Source: an uncultured Bacteroides sp. (GTDB lineage: Bacteria; Bacteroidota; Bacteroidia; Bacteroidales; Bacteroidaceae). From it: DNA of 56,368 nt. Shown here piece by piece: positions 17,474 to 26,637 of this stretch (position 1 is the stretch's first letter; the number at the start of each line of letters is the position of its first letter). The stretch is taken from the NCBI GenBank assembly GCA_947646015.1, contig CANSEY010000028.1:1-56368 (forward strand). Reading direction: 5' to 3'. Below the pieces are notes generated by a model. That model did not search any database and was not told the DNA's origin. It was given only the letters and a program-made list of their open reading frames with translations. Made by a program: the position numbers and the translations under genes.

Positions 17474-18697
17474 TTAATGACGTACCTTAGGATATTTATT
17501 GTGGAAACGGAAACCGAGTCCGAGCATCAGATAGTTGGGCGTCTGGAAGTTCTGCAAATTGTATCCGATGTGAAGAAAGGAACTGCGGGTAACGGCTATT
17601 TTCAATGCAAGAATCTGGTAAAAGCCTCTCATATCGCCACGGCTGAGCACGTTGGCTCCCATACCGACGCCAATGGTAAAATAAGGCATCACGTATTCCG
17701 CACGTCCCGAAAGTCCCAAGGCCAGCTGATGCTGAATGCCCGGTTTCAGGAACTCACGTTTAGAACTGCTGCTTCCATATTCTACAATTACATCTTCCCT
17801 ATATACATTGGCACTGCCATCATAGACACCGTCCAGTGAAGCTCCCACGCGAAACTTATAACCCAGATTATACATCGGGGTAAAATTGAATCCGGCAACG
17901 GGATACGCATTGGGAGATGCGATCTGCTTCTCTCCTACCCACACTCCCTTCCGACGCCATGACCCGAACAGCACGACATCATAACTGATATGCCGGGGAA
18001 AACGGGTGATGACAGGCTGGTAGAGTGATTTCGAGAGGTCTTCTTCCGTACGATTGAAATTGTAGACGAGTCCGATCTTGGCTCCGGCAGTATTGATTCC
18101 GGCATTCGGGAATTTAGTGTTACCATTGGAGAAGTGCGTGAAATCGCCTCCGACAATCAGATCGAAGTATCGGGAAAACGCCCAATTTATGTAAACTCCG
18201 GCATTGATATAAGCATTCATCCGTGAGCCGACCGCACCATTATAGGAATTATAATAATTGTCGTATGGCTTCCATCCGGCGGACAAACCGAAATTCCACT
18301 CATAATTGAGCGAGATACGGGGAGAGAAACGGGCAATCCGCGCTCCCTGAAATACATAGAATGAGAAAGGATCTCCCAACTGTTTTTTATCACCAAAGGT
18401 GGTAAGGGATACGCCGATACCCTGATAAGCTCCACCGTAAATACGGTCGGCACAAGTATTGGGACGAAACTTGAACGAGTATTTCAAGTGGGCGGCAAAC
18501 GATGTCTGAATCGGTTTCCAGCGTTCGTTCTCTCCTTGCAGGAAGGGATTGGTAGGAAACACATACTGCGGACGGGCTTCTATCCCCAAACGATGGATAA
18601 AACCAGAAGACTCCTGCCCTGCCAAAGGAATCTCCGGCAGGCAAAACATGATGGAACAAAGAGCGATGGTTTTCCATCTCAGGGTCTTGTTTCTCAT
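17474..18697 (-). CDS. Acyloxyacyl hydrolase / PagL-like lipid A deacylase homologue
   Basis: A 407-aa outer-membrane protein with an N-terminal signal peptide (cleavage near PLAGQ, residue 27) and beta-barrel sequence throughout. Residues about 180-215 contain FTHFSNGNTKFPNAG, which carries the His-x-Ser-Asn and PNxG pattern of PagL-type lipid A 3-O-deacylases (acyloxyacyl hydrolase family). The protein is about twice the length of PagL (about 170 aa), with a second barrel-like half (about 220-400). The position after the PNxG motif reads GIN where I expect the catalytic Glu, so activity is uncertain. It may act on lipid A or be a structural homologue. It lies 36 bp after the CAT gene on the same strand. 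Confidence 0.7.
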   Translation of the reverse strand: MRNKTLRWKTIALCSIMFCLPEIPLAGQESSGFIHRLGIEARPQYVFPTNPFLQGENERWKPIQTSFAAHLKYSFKFRPNTCADRIYGGAYQGIGVSLTTFGDKKQLGDPFSFYVFQGARIARFSPRISLNYEWNFGLSAGWKPYDNYYNSYNGAVGSRMNAYINAGVYINWAFSRYFDLIVGGDFTHFSNGNTKFPNAGINTAGAKIGLVYNFNRTEEDLSKSLYQPVITRFPRHISYDVVLFGSWRRKGVWVGEKQIASPNAYPVAGFNFTPMYNLGYKFRVGASLDGVYDGSANVYREDVIVEYGSSSSKREFLKPGIQHQLALGLSGRAEYVMPYFTIGVGMGANVLSRGDMRGFYQILALKIAVTRSSFLHIGYNLQNFQTPNYLMLGLGFRFHNKYPKVRH

Positions 18698-18733
18698 AGT
18701 GCCGTCATTGTTAGTCTTCAGTTCCTGACGGTT

Positions 18734-19357
18734 TCATAAATCAAGGGTCTCAATAAACTTGGCAACATGATAACCATCCATCAGTCCGTGATGACAAGTG
18801 ACGGAAATAGGGAGCATCAGCTTCTCTCCTTCCCGAAAGTATTTTCCGGTAGATATTTTGGGGACGCTATCGCCCGAACGCATGTTCGTAGGGTGTTTCA
18901 TATCTGTAAAGGCCAGCCATGGGACAGCCGAATAGTGAATGGCGTTGGGATGGAAAGTTCCTCCTTTGTTCAGTCCGGTGGTGGCTTGCAGCCGCTCCAT
19001 TTCGGTTTTCGCCTTACGGATAAAGGTGAGCTCATCGGGATCGTACTCAAAGGCGGCAAAAGAAAAAGTATGATCGGCACGCCCTACTGTCGCTTCGGGA
19101 AGAAGACTGTCATAGCAGACTACCTTGTCGCCCTCGATGCGGTAGCGGAATTCCTCGACTTTGCTTGCGGCAGTGATGATACGATGTAATAGTAAAAGAG
19201 AAAAGGAGACGCCTTTATCTTTAGCCTCCTGATAAGAACGGGTACAGTCTACATGGACTGTCACTCCGAAAAAGGGATCATCGAATGCGCTGAAATGTTC
19301 AAAATGCTCTTTTCTGTTCCATGTTGCAATGTCAATGATCTTTTCTATCTGATTCAT
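18734..19357 (-). CDS. Chloramphenicol acetyltransferase (CAT type A family) homologue
   Basis: The 207-aa protein matches the CAT trimeric acetyltransferase family over its full length: N-terminal MNQIEKIIDIATWNRKEHFEHF, middle HPNAIHYSAVPWLAFTDM, and the catalytic HHGLMDGYH near residue 189. CAT transfers acetyl from acetyl-CoA to the chloramphenicol 3-hydroxyl. Chromosomal relatives in Bacteroides may use other substrates. There is no IS, integron or att-like flank, and base composition looks like that of the neighbours, so recent acquisition is not evident. It forms a likely operon with the PagL-like gene. Confidence 0.85.
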   Translation of the reverse strand: MNQIEKIIDIATWNRKEHFEHFSAFDDPFFGVTVHVDCTRSYQEAKDKGVSFSLLLLHRIITAASKVEEFRYRIEGDKVVCYDSLLPEATVGRADHTFSFAAFEYDPDELTFIRKAKTEMERLQATTGLNKGGTFHPNAIHYSAVPWLAFTDMKHPTNMRSGDSVPKISTGKYFREGEKLMLPISVTCHHGLMDGYHVAKFIETLDL

Positions 19358-19384
19358 CCTAAATACTCTTTTTATTATAAGTAG

Positions 19385-19569
19385 TGACTAAAAGTCGGCA
19401 GTATCTTAAATCTCCTCCTTCGGGAAGGAGGAGTGGTCGAAGACCGAGGTGGTAGGTGAATACGTAAATCAATGATAACAAAAATGTTATATGTTTACCT
19501 ACCACCTCCCCCTACGGGTACTCCTCCTTCCCGAAGGAGGAGATTTAAGATAGTACTGACTTTTAGTCA
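19385..19569. repeat. 185-bp palindromic MITE-like element, copy 1
   Basis: Left end TGACTAAAAGTC and right end GACTTTTAGTCA are perfect terminal inverted repeats, and the arms stay complementary for about 75 bp through TCTCCTCCTTCGGGAAGGAGGA and GGTGGTAGGT. A second, diverged copy is at 43605-43803. No ORF is inside. It fills the 340-bp gap between the CAT and DUF4301 genes. Confidence 0.85.
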
Positions 19570-19697
19570 GCCTCTCAGATTTTGCTTTTACTTAATTAGT
19601 AATTATAATGATTGGGAGAGACATTTGTCTGTATCTGCCATTCGGACGACCGCGGAGGAGGAAGAATGACAGACTGGACCCAATCTTGTTTTAAATC

Positions 19698-21215
19698 CTA
19701 CTGATGCTGCTCGCGCAACAGGTCGTTCACCGTTTTCACCGGATTGAAAGTGGTAAGAGGAACTTCTACGAATACTGTGTTCCAGTCGCTCATCGCACCA
19801 TTCCATAAACCGGGGAGTTCAAGCGCTTTCAGGTCTTTTCCGTTCTTTGATTTATAAGAAATGAAGCCAGTTGCTTTATCTACATATTTCACCAGGTCGA
19901 ACTTGTGACCTTTATAATCGCGTACGGCACAAACCAAGTCTACCGGATTGAAGTGCGTACCCTTTTCGAACATTTCCTTTTTGGCAGGATCGTTCATGTC
20001 AATCTGAGAGCTTTCGAGGATTTGCAGGGAGATAGTTCCGTCACTGTTATAAGCAAGGAACGGACCGCCACCCGGCTCACCTACATTCTTCACCATACCG
20101 CATACACGCATCGGACGGTTCAGTTTGTTCTTCAGGTAGATCACCAGTTCGGCATCTTCGAGGTTCTTCGTTTCGGGATTCTTGCAGAAAAGTTGTTTTT
20201 GCAGGAATTGGAGAATTTCCATGATTTGCTCGTGCGTATACTTTCCGCTGTCGAGCAGTTCGAGGTATTCAAATGCCTTTTTCTGCAAGGACACAAGTAC
20301 GCCGGCAATCAGTTTTTTATAAGTAACGGTGTCGGCTTTCAGTTTATCGGGTACTACGTTGTCGATATTCTTGATGAAGATAATGTCGGCGTCGAGATCG
20401 TTCAGGTTCTCGATCAGTGCACCGTGACCACCCGGACGGAACAGGAGTTTGCCGTTGTCGCGGAACGGTTGGTTGTCCATATCGGCAGCGATGGTATCGG
20501 TATTCGGTTTCTGTTCGGAGAAGGTGATGTAATAGTCTACTCCGTAGCGTTTGCCAAATGCTTCGGCTTTCTCTTCCACCAGCTTCTTGAAGAGTTCACG
20601 GTGTTCGGTAGAGACGGTGAAGTGTACGTTGACTTTTCCACTCTTTCCGGCTGCATACATAGCGCCTTCGGCAAGATGTTCTTCCAGTGGAGTACGTGAA
20701 CCTTCGGGATATTTATGGAATTTAAGCAGACCTTTCGGAAGTGCTCCGTAGTTGAGTCCGGCAGTTTCGAGAAGGGCAGCTACTACAGCTTTGTAATTAC
20801 CTTCTTCCATCAGCCCCGGAATATCTTTTCCGGCTGTACGCTGACAAGCTACATTCAAGTCGTCGAAGAAAGCAAAATCCCTGATTCCGTCGAAGAATGC
20901 CTGCTCAAACTTTGTAGTAGGTTTGTCATACTCTGCGGACAGAAACTCGAACAGATTCTTGAACATACGACTGGCAGCGCCCGAAGCAGGAACAAACTTC
21001 ACGATGATTTTATCCGTATTCTTATAAGCATCCCATGCAGCCAGATATGCGTTCTTTTCTTCTGCGTCAGGAGCCAATATGCCTTTTTCTATGGAAGCGG
21101 CAGCATCCAGTTTCAAATAAGGAAAACCCGTCTGGAAGCAAGCCAGCTGTTCTGCTATCTGCGCCTCCGTGATGCCTTTCTTGGCAAGCAACTCTTTGTC
21201 CTGTGTCGTTATCAT
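19698..21215 (-). CDS. DUF4301 family protein
   Basis: A 505-aa cytoplasmic protein, recognisable as DUF4301 by its N-terminus (TTQDKELLAKKGITEAQIAEQL), the motif VPASGAASRMFKNLFEF near residue 75, and FRPGGHGALIENLNDLDADIIFIKNIDN near residue 260. The last segment and the ASGAASRMF loop recall nucleotide-sugar pyrophosphorylase-like folds, where GxxSRM-type loops bind NTP, but the family has no assigned reaction. No signal peptide or membrane helix. It is divergent from relA, with 106 bp between the two start codons. Confidence 0.88.
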   Translation of the reverse strand: MITTQDKELLAKKGITEAQIAEQLACFQTGFPYLKLDAAASIEKGILAPDAEEKNAYLAAWDAYKNTDKIIVKFVPASGAASRMFKNLFEFLSAEYDKPTTKFEQAFFDGIRDFAFFDDLNVACQRTAGKDIPGLMEEGNYKAVVAALLETAGLNYGALPKGLLKFHKYPEGSRTPLEEHLAEGAMYAAGKSGKVNVHFTVSTEHRELFKKLVEEKAEAFGKRYGVDYYITFSEQKPNTDTIAADMDNQPFRDNGKLLFRPGGHGALIENLNDLDADIIFIKNIDNVVPDKLKADTVTYKKLIAGVLVSLQKKAFEYLELLDSGKYTHEQIMEILQFLQKQLFCKNPETKNLEDAELVIYLKNKLNRPMRVCGMVKNVGEPGGGPFLAYNSDGTISLQILESSQIDMNDPAKKEMFEKGTHFNPVDLVCAVRDYKGHKFDLVKYVDKATGFISYKSKNGKDLKALELPGLWNGAMSDWNTVFVEVPLTTFNPVKTVNDLLREQHQ

Positions 21216-21241
21216 AATATCTAATTTTATTAATTGATGCC

Positions 21242-21249
21242 CAAAAATA
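21242..21249 (-). promoter_or_regulatory. Putative -7 box for the DUF4301 gene
   Basis: Minus-strand TATTTTTG fits TAnnTTTG, and TTCGGC about 20 bp further upstream could be a -33 element. It lies 26 bp before the start codon. Confidence 0.4.
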
Positions 21250-21321
21250 CAAAATGTTATTTACTTCTTGCCGAATAACCGGGAAAAAAACTAATTTTAC
21301 GTCGAATTAACAAGATTGAAT

Positions 21322-23538
21322 ATGGACGACTTTTTTACATCAGAGGAAAAGAAGGAGCTTTTTTCACTCTACAGGCATCTGTTGCAATCTGCCGGAGATA
21401 CGATTTTCTGGAGGGATTGCCAAAAATTAAAGAAACATCTTATCAAAGCTGCCCAGTGTAACGGGCTGCAACGCAATAACTTCGGGATGAATCCCGTCAT
21501 CAGAGATTTACAAACGGCAGTTATCGTAGCCGAAGAAATTGGCATGAAAGGTTCGTGTCTGATCGGCATCATGCTTCACGAAATAGTGAAGGCACATATC
21601 CTGTCTATCGAAGAAGTGAATGCCGAATATGGCGAAGATGTGGGAAGTATCATCAAAGGCCTGGTGAAAACAAACGAACTGTACTCCAAAAGTCCGGCGA
21701 TCGAATCGGAGAATTTCCGCAATCTCCTGCTCTCTTTTGCCGAAGATATGCGCGTCATCCTGATTATGATCGCAGACCGTGTGAATATCATGCGCCAGAT
21801 CAAGGATACAGGCAACGAGGAAGACCGGGTGAAAGTGGCGAACGAAGCTGCTTACCTGTATGCTCCGCTGGCACACAAGCTGGGACTTTACAAGCTGAAA
21901 TCGGAATTGGAAGATTTGTCGCTGAAATATACGCAGCGGGAAACTTACTATTATATAAAGGAGAAGCTCAACGAGACGAAAGCATCCCGCGACAAGTATA
22001 TCGCTTCTTTCATCGATCCTATCCAGAAGAAGGTAAAGGAAGCCGGACTGAAGTTCGACATCAAGGGACGTACCAAATCCATCCATTCCATCTGGAACAA
22101 GATTCAGAAGCAAAAGACTCCGTTTGAAGGTATATATGACTTGTTCGCTATCCGTATCATTCTGGATTCCGAACCGGACCCGGCCAAAGAAAAGCAGGAA
22201 TGCTGGCAGGTCTATTCTATCGTAACGGATATGTATCAGCCGAACCCGAAACGTCTGCGGGACTGGCTCTCGATTCCAAAGAGCAACGGTTATGAATCGT
22301 TGCACATCACTGTGATGGGTCCGGAAGGCAGATGGGTGGAAGTACAGATCCGTACCCGCCGGATGGACGAGATCGCCGAACGGGGACTCGCCGCACACTG
22401 GAGATACAAAGGTATCAAAGGGGAAACAGGACTGGACGAATGGCTGACTTCGGTACGTGAAGCGCTTGAAAATGCGGATAACGACTCACTGAAAGTAATG
22501 GATCAGTTCAAGATGGACCTTTACGAAGATGAGGTATTCGTATTCACGCCTAAAGGAGATTTATTCAAACTTGCCAAAGGAGCTACCGTGCTCGATTTCG
22601 CATTCCATATCCATAGCAAACTGGGATGCAAGTGTATCGGTGCGAAAGTAAACGGCAAGAATGTACAGCTCAAGCAGAAGCTGAACAGCGGTGATCAGGT
22701 AGAAATCATGACGTCGAATACCCAGACTCCCAAACAAGACTGGCTCAACATCGTTACGACTTCCAAAGCCCGCACCAAGATACGGCAGGCACTCAAGGAG
22801 ATGGTAGCACGCCAGCATGATTTCGCCAAAGAGACACTGGAACGGAAGTTCAAAAACCGGAAGATGGAGTATGACGAAGCCACCATGATGCGTCTGATCA
22901 AGCGACTGGGCTTTAAGAACGTGACAGAGTTTTATCAGAAGATTGCTGACGAGACATTGGATGTCAACGACATTCTGGATAAATACCTTGAACAGCAGAG
23001 ACGGGACAATGACACGCACGACGAGATTGTGTATCGTAGTGCCGAAGGATATAATTTGCAGGCAACTCAGGAAGAACCTAGCTCAAAAGAAGATGTACTG
23101 GTCATTGATCAGAATCTGAAAGGACTGGAATTTAAACTGGCCAAATGCTGTAACCCGATCTATGGGGATGATGTATTCGGATTTGTGACCGTGAGCGGAG
23201 GTATCAAGATTCACCGGTCAGACTGTCCGAATGCCAATCAGATGCGTGAACGGTTCGGATACCGGATTGTTAAAGCGCGTTGGGCAGGGAAGTCAGTCGG
23301 TACGCAGTATCCTATCACGTTGCGCGTAGTAGGTCATGATGATATCGGCATTGTTACCAATATTACTTCTATCATTTCCAAAGAGAATGGAATCAGCCTG
23401 CGTTCCATCGGAATCGATTCCAACGACGGACTATTCTCCGGAACGCTTACAGTCATGGTGGGTGATACCGGACGACTGGAAGCACTGATCAAAAAGTTAC
23501 GGACAGTGAAGGGAGTCAAACAGGTAAGCAGAAACTAA
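21322..23538 (+). CDS. relA: RelA/SpoT homologue with degenerate hydrolase site, likely (p)ppGpp synthetase
   Basis: The 738-aa protein has the long RSH layout: an HD-like region (about 30-190), synthetase domain (about 240-350: GRTKSIHSIWNK, YDLFAIRIIL, GYESLHITVMGP and EVQIRT), TGS (about 403-465, DEVFVFTPKGD), a helical/zinc-finger-like part with AKCCNPIYGDDVFG, and ACT (from about 664). In the HD region the usual LLHDxxED is IMLHEIVKA and the ADRxHN motif is ADRVNIM. Several Mn-binding and catalytic residues are therefore missing while synthetase motifs look intact, which indicates a RelA-type enzyme. An upstream TTG (21316) is less likely than the ATG. A strong terminator follows. Confidence 0.93.
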   Translation: MDDFFTSEEKKELFSLYRHLLQSAGDTIFWRDCQKLKKHLIKAAQCNGLQRNNFGMNPVIRDLQTAVIVAEEIGMKGSCLIGIMLHEIVKAHILSIEEVNAEYGEDVGSIIKGLVKTNELYSKSPAIESENFRNLLLSFAEDMRVILIMIADRVNIMRQIKDTGNEEDRVKVANEAAYLYAPLAHKLGLYKLKSELEDLSLKYTQRETYYYIKEKLNETKASRDKYIASFIDPIQKKVKEAGLKFDIKGRTKSIHSIWNKIQKQKTPFEGIYDLFAIRIILDSEPDPAKEKQECWQVYSIVTDMYQPNPKRLRDWLSIPKSNGYESLHITVMGPEGRWVEVQIRTRRMDEIAERGLAAHWRYKGIKGETGLDEWLTSVREALENADNDSLKVMDQFKMDLYEDEVFVFTPKGDLFKLAKGATVLDFAFHIHSKLGCKCIGAKVNGKNVQLKQKLNSGDQVEIMTSNTQTPKQDWLNIVTTSKARTKIRQALKEMVARQHDFAKETLERKFKNRKMEYDEATMMRLIKRLGFKNVTEFYQKIADETLDVNDILDKYLEQQRRDNDTHDEIVYRSAEGYNLQATQEEPSSKEDVLVIDQNLKGLEFKLAKCCNPIYGDDVFGFVTVSGGIKIHRSDCPNANQMRERFGYRIVKARWAGKSVGTQYPITLRVVGHDDIGIVTNITSIISKENGISLRSIGIDSNDGLFSGTLTVMVGDTGRLEALIKKLRTVKGVKQVSRN

Positions 23539-23580
23539 GCACTCTATGCTAACAGCAAATCTGTTGACAGTTTTTTAATA

Positions 23581-23625
23581 AAAAGACTGGCATTATCTCC
23601 GTCAGGATAACGCCAGTCTTTTTAT
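23581..23625 (+). terminator. Intrinsic terminator after relA
   Basis: AAAAGACTGGC (23581-23591) pairs with GCCAGTCTTTT (23612-23622), with further pairing of ATTATC/GATAA inside and T-rich sequence after. The symmetrical A/T flanks would let it also serve the convergent MFS gene. Confidence 0.85.
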
Positions 23626-23668
23626 TTATGATAGACAATCATGTCGCGGAAATAGTGCGCGAAACGAT

Positions 23669-24826
23669 TTATCTCACTTTCTTTCTCTTATAATATGGAT
23701 ATGTAACCAATATAAATAAAATCAAAGCGATCACAGCTACCACCTGTCCTGTATAGAGCATCTTATCCGCTTCCAAATCGAAGTAACACGCAACAGCTAT
23801 TCCGGATGCAAATCCGACTTCGCTGGCCAACAGGTGAGTGGTATTTGCCGTACCCCGCTGACAATGATGAGACAGTTTCACGAACATGACCAGAAATTCC
23901 GGCATCACCAACCCCAGTCCCAAACCCAAGAGTATGGAAGGTACGCCTACCGGAAAACCGGAGGCCAGCAGAGTGATGGCTACAATCTCCAGTATGATGC
24001 CGACGAGCACCAGCCGCAGAGTTTTTTCTTTCAGAATAAACAGACGCGCCAGCAACAGGGAGGCAAGATATCCGATGCCTGTACCGACAAAGAACGGTAC
24101 AGGGATTCCACTGCTTCCCAATACGGAATCGTTAAGGAAACGGTGTACAAGCGGAATCAACAACCCCGGAACGAAGGTAATCAGAATCATATTGATGGCA
24201 GGCACCCATCCCCGCAACAACAAAAAGCGGTCGAAGGAATAAAGCTTGGTCACGATCGGTGCACGGAAAGGCACATATACTCCGGATACCATCAAAACAC
24301 CCGCTGCTCCGGTAATCACCGACACGGACAACAGATTCTTAAAGGAATAACTCTGATAGAGCCAGACGCCCAGAACAATACCTATAATCATCCCCAAACG
24401 TGCCATCCAGGAGAAGCTGACATTTCCGGCACTACGAAGTGTGGCGTTCGTTATGTCAATGGCTAATGTGATTCCTGCGGTGGTAGCAATTCCGAAAGCC
24501 AGTCCCTGTACGGTGCTCAACAAGATGAGTTCCGTGATGTTCGTCACAAAAGCATATCCTGCCGTTGCTGCCACCATCGTGGCAAAAGAGAACATGCATA
24601 CGTACTTACGCTTATAAGCATCTACGAGATAAGCATGGAACGGACCGATAAGGAACATTCCTAAAGTGAAAAAAAGAAAGATCACTCCTGTCTGTGCCAC
24701 CGGTACTCCGAGACGGTCTGCCATCTCAACGGAAAGTACCGGAAACAAGATATACAAGGAGATAAACAACAGCAAATTAGCTACGCATATCCGCATAAAA
24801 TGAACTGTCCACAATTTAACTGCCAT
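23669..24826 (-). CDS. MFS transporter
   Basis: The 385-aa integral membrane protein has about 12 hydrophobic segments, typical of the major facilitator superfamily. A loop between helices 2 and 3 has AYLVDAYKRKYV, corresponding to the MFS motif A region, though it is weak. The substrate cannot be told. It is 8 bp downstream of panB on the same strand, so the two are co-transcribed; a link to pantothenate or a related metabolite is possible but only by context. Confidence 0.88.
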   Translation of the reverse strand: MAVKLWTVHFMRICVANLLLFISLYILFPVLSVEMADRLGVPVAQTGVIFLFFTLGMFLIGPFHAYLVDAYKRKYVCMFSFATMVAATAGYAFVTNITELILLSTVQGLAFGIATTAGITLAIDITNATLRSAGNVSFSWMARLGMIIGIVLGVWLYQSYSFKNLLSVSVITGAAGVLMVSGVYVPFRAPIVTKLYSFDRFLLLRGWVPAINMILITFVPGLLIPLVHRFLNDSVLGSSGIPVPFFVGTGIGYLASLLLARLFILKEKTLRLVLVGIILEIVAITLLASGFPVGVPSILLGLGLGLVMPEFLVMFVKLSHHCQRGTANTTHLLASEVGFASGIAVACYFDLEADKMLYTGQVVAVIALILFILVTYPYYKRKKVR

Positions 24827-24834
24827 ATACTGTT

Positions 24835-25656
24835 TTAATATTGTTCCTTCTCGTTAGGGAAGTCGCAATTCTTCACGTCGGATACGTAACGGCTGATAGC
24901 GTCAGTCATCACCGTATACAGGTCTGCATAACGACGTAAAAAGCGAGGACGGAATCCGTTGTTCATTCCAAGCATATCCTGAATGACCAATACTTGTCCG
25001 TCAACATGACCACCGGCACCAATACCTATAATAGGTATCGTCAGTTCGGAAGCCACACGTTCTGCAAGAGTAGCCGGTATCTTTTCGAGTACGATGGCAA
25101 AGCAGCCTGCCTCTTCGAGAAGATGAGCATCACGAATCAGCTTTTCAGCTTCGTTGTCATCTTTGGCACGTACCGTGTAAGTACCGTATTTATTAATAGA
25201 CTGAGGCATCAGTCCCAAGTGTCCCATCACCGGAATACCCGCACTGATGATACGCTTCACCGTATCGATGATTTCTTCTCCGCCTTCCAGTTTCAAAGCA
25301 TCGGCATGGCTTTCCTTCATAATGCGGATGGCAGAAGCAAGACCTTCCATTTCGTTACCTTGATAGGAACCGAAAGGCATGTCTACTACGACCATAGCGC
25401 GTTTTACGCCACGTACTACTGATTTAGCGTGATAAATCATCTGATCGAGAGTAATAGGCAATGTAGTCACATTACCCGCCATCACGTTCGAAGCGGAGTC
25501 GCCTACCAAAATTACGTCCATTCCCGCACCATCTACGATCTGTGCCATTGTGTAATCATAAGAAGTAAGCATAGATATTCTTTCGCCTCTTTGCTTCATT
25601 TCAACCAGGCGATGAGTAGTCACCTTTCTTGTGTCATCTGATATATAACCAGCCAT
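24835..25656 (-). CDS. panB: 3-methyl-2-oxobutanoate hydroxymethyltransferase
   Basis: The 273-aa enzyme adds a hydroxymethyl group from 5,10-methylene-THF to alpha-ketoisovalerate, giving ketopantoate, the first step of pantothenate and CoA synthesis. Family marks are [30 protein letters not shown], with the Mg-binding Asp, then [19 protein letters not shown] and [24 protein letters not shown]. Length is typical (264-275 aa). It leads a two-gene operon with an MFS transporter and has a good -7 box upstream. Confidence 0.97.
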   Translation of the reverse strand: MAGYISDDTRKVTTHRLVEMKQRGERISMLTSYDYTMAQIVDGAGMDVILVGDSASNVMAGNVTTLPITLDQMIYHAKSVVRGVKRAMVVVDMPFGSYQGNEMEGLASAIRIMKESHADALKLEGGEEIIDTVKRIISAGIPVMGHLGLMPQSINKYGTYTVRAKDDNEAEKLIRDAHLLEEAGCFAIVLEKIPATLAERVASELTIPIIGIGAGGHVDGQVLVIQDMLGMNNGFRPRFLRRYADLYTVMTDAISRYVSDVKNCDFPNEKEQY

Positions 25657-25720
25657 GTTTCTTAAATTTTAAATTAAAACTAGAAATTAAATAAGGCGTC
25701 AACGCCATCAAAAATTGCGG

Positions 25721-25728
25721 CAAAGTTA
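25721..25728 (-). promoter_or_regulatory. Putative -7 box for panB
   Basis: Minus-strand TAACTTTG matches TAnnTTTG exactly, 64 bp upstream of the panB ATG. Confidence 0.45.
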
Positions 25729-25838
25729 TAACATTTCTTTCATAAGTGAGAAAGAAAAAGAAAAAATCCTTTCAAACACCTCCCCAAGTCAATGAGAAGG
25801 CGGCCAAAAAGACAAATTAAGAAGATAATAAGAAAGAA

Positions 25839-26486
25839 CTAACGGTGCAAGGCCAATAAGTGTTCAAAGGTCATTTCCGAAAAGTCATCTATTATATAAT
25901 GTGCTTTTCCGGTGATGGCCTCTCTTGTATTGGTAGTGGCAAGACCGATAACAGTGGCACCGGAAGTCATTCCGGCTTGCAGACCGTGGAAGGAGTCTTC
26001 GAACACGTACGAGTTTTCGGGAGTAGCACCGAATATTTCCATACCGAGCAGGAAACAGTCGGGAGCGGGTTTAGAACGGGCAAACATTTCTCCGGTCAGG
26101 ATGCGGTCTACCATTCCTTTAAATTCGGGATGGGCGTTATAGACGTTTTGCATCTTCTCTTCGTTGGAGCTGGTTACAACGGCTATTTTTGCTCCGTGTT
26201 TACGAAGATCGGCAATAAAAGCTTCTACACCGGGGATGTACTCATAGGACATGCTTTTCTCATAAATATTGAGTCCGGCCGTAATCTCTTGTTGAGCTTC
26301 GGGGAGGTCCGAGAAATATTTCTCGTAAATCTGGGTCAGCGTCTGTCCCTTGATGCGACGGCCGAAGTCTTCTTCATTCAGATATTTACGTCCTTGTTCA
26401 TCCCAGAAAACAGTGTACTGTGTTTCCGTATCCATGATGACACCATCAAAATCGAACAGTGCCGCAATTGTCTTTGTTGTATCCAT
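25839..26486 (-). CDS. HAD-superfamily phosphatase/phosphoglucomutase-like protein
   Basis: The 215-aa protein has the HAD motif I LFDFDGVIMDTE (nucleophile Asp near residue 13), a helical cap, motif II VVTSSNEEK, motif III Lys in ARSKPAPD and motif IV YVFEDSFHGLQAG. The DxDGVxxDTE form and the C1-type cap are those of beta-phosphoglucomutase-like phosphatases that act on small sugar or nucleotide phosphates. The true substrate is not deducible. The gene is single and divergent from the MATE gene, 151 bp away. Confidence 0.9.
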   Translation of the reverse strand: MDTTKTIAALFDFDGVIMDTETQYTVFWDEQGRKYLNEEDFGRRIKGQTLTQIYEKYFSDLPEAQQEITAGLNIYEKSMSYEYIPGVEAFIADLRKHGAKIAVVTSSNEEKMQNVYNAHPEFKGMVDRILTGEMFARSKPAPDCFLLGMEIFGATPENSYVFEDSFHGLQAGMTSGATVIGLATTNTREAITGKAHYIIDDFSEMTFEHLLALHR

Positions 26487-26576
26487 ACGTAATCTTTCTT
26501 TTTACCTAAAACGTTAAACCTTGTGTATTGAATTGTGCAAAGTTCCGAATAATCATCGAATCAGGCAAATAATTCG

Positions 26577-26584
26577 TACCTTTG
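26577..26584 (+). promoter_or_regulatory. Putative -7 box for the MATE exporter
   Basis: TACCTTTG is an exact TAnnTTTG match 53 bp upstream of the MATE ATG. A matching -33 box is weak. Confidence 0.45.
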
Positions 26585-26637
26585 CCCCACTTAAAAAAAC
26601 GTAACATTCGTTTTCATCCAACAATCCATACGAGCGC

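Noticed and set aside
18734-19357. Mobile chloramphenicol resistance gene
   Set aside because: No transposase, integrase, att-like repeat or change in composition flanks the CAT-like gene. The nearby palindromic element has no transposase and is also found far away.
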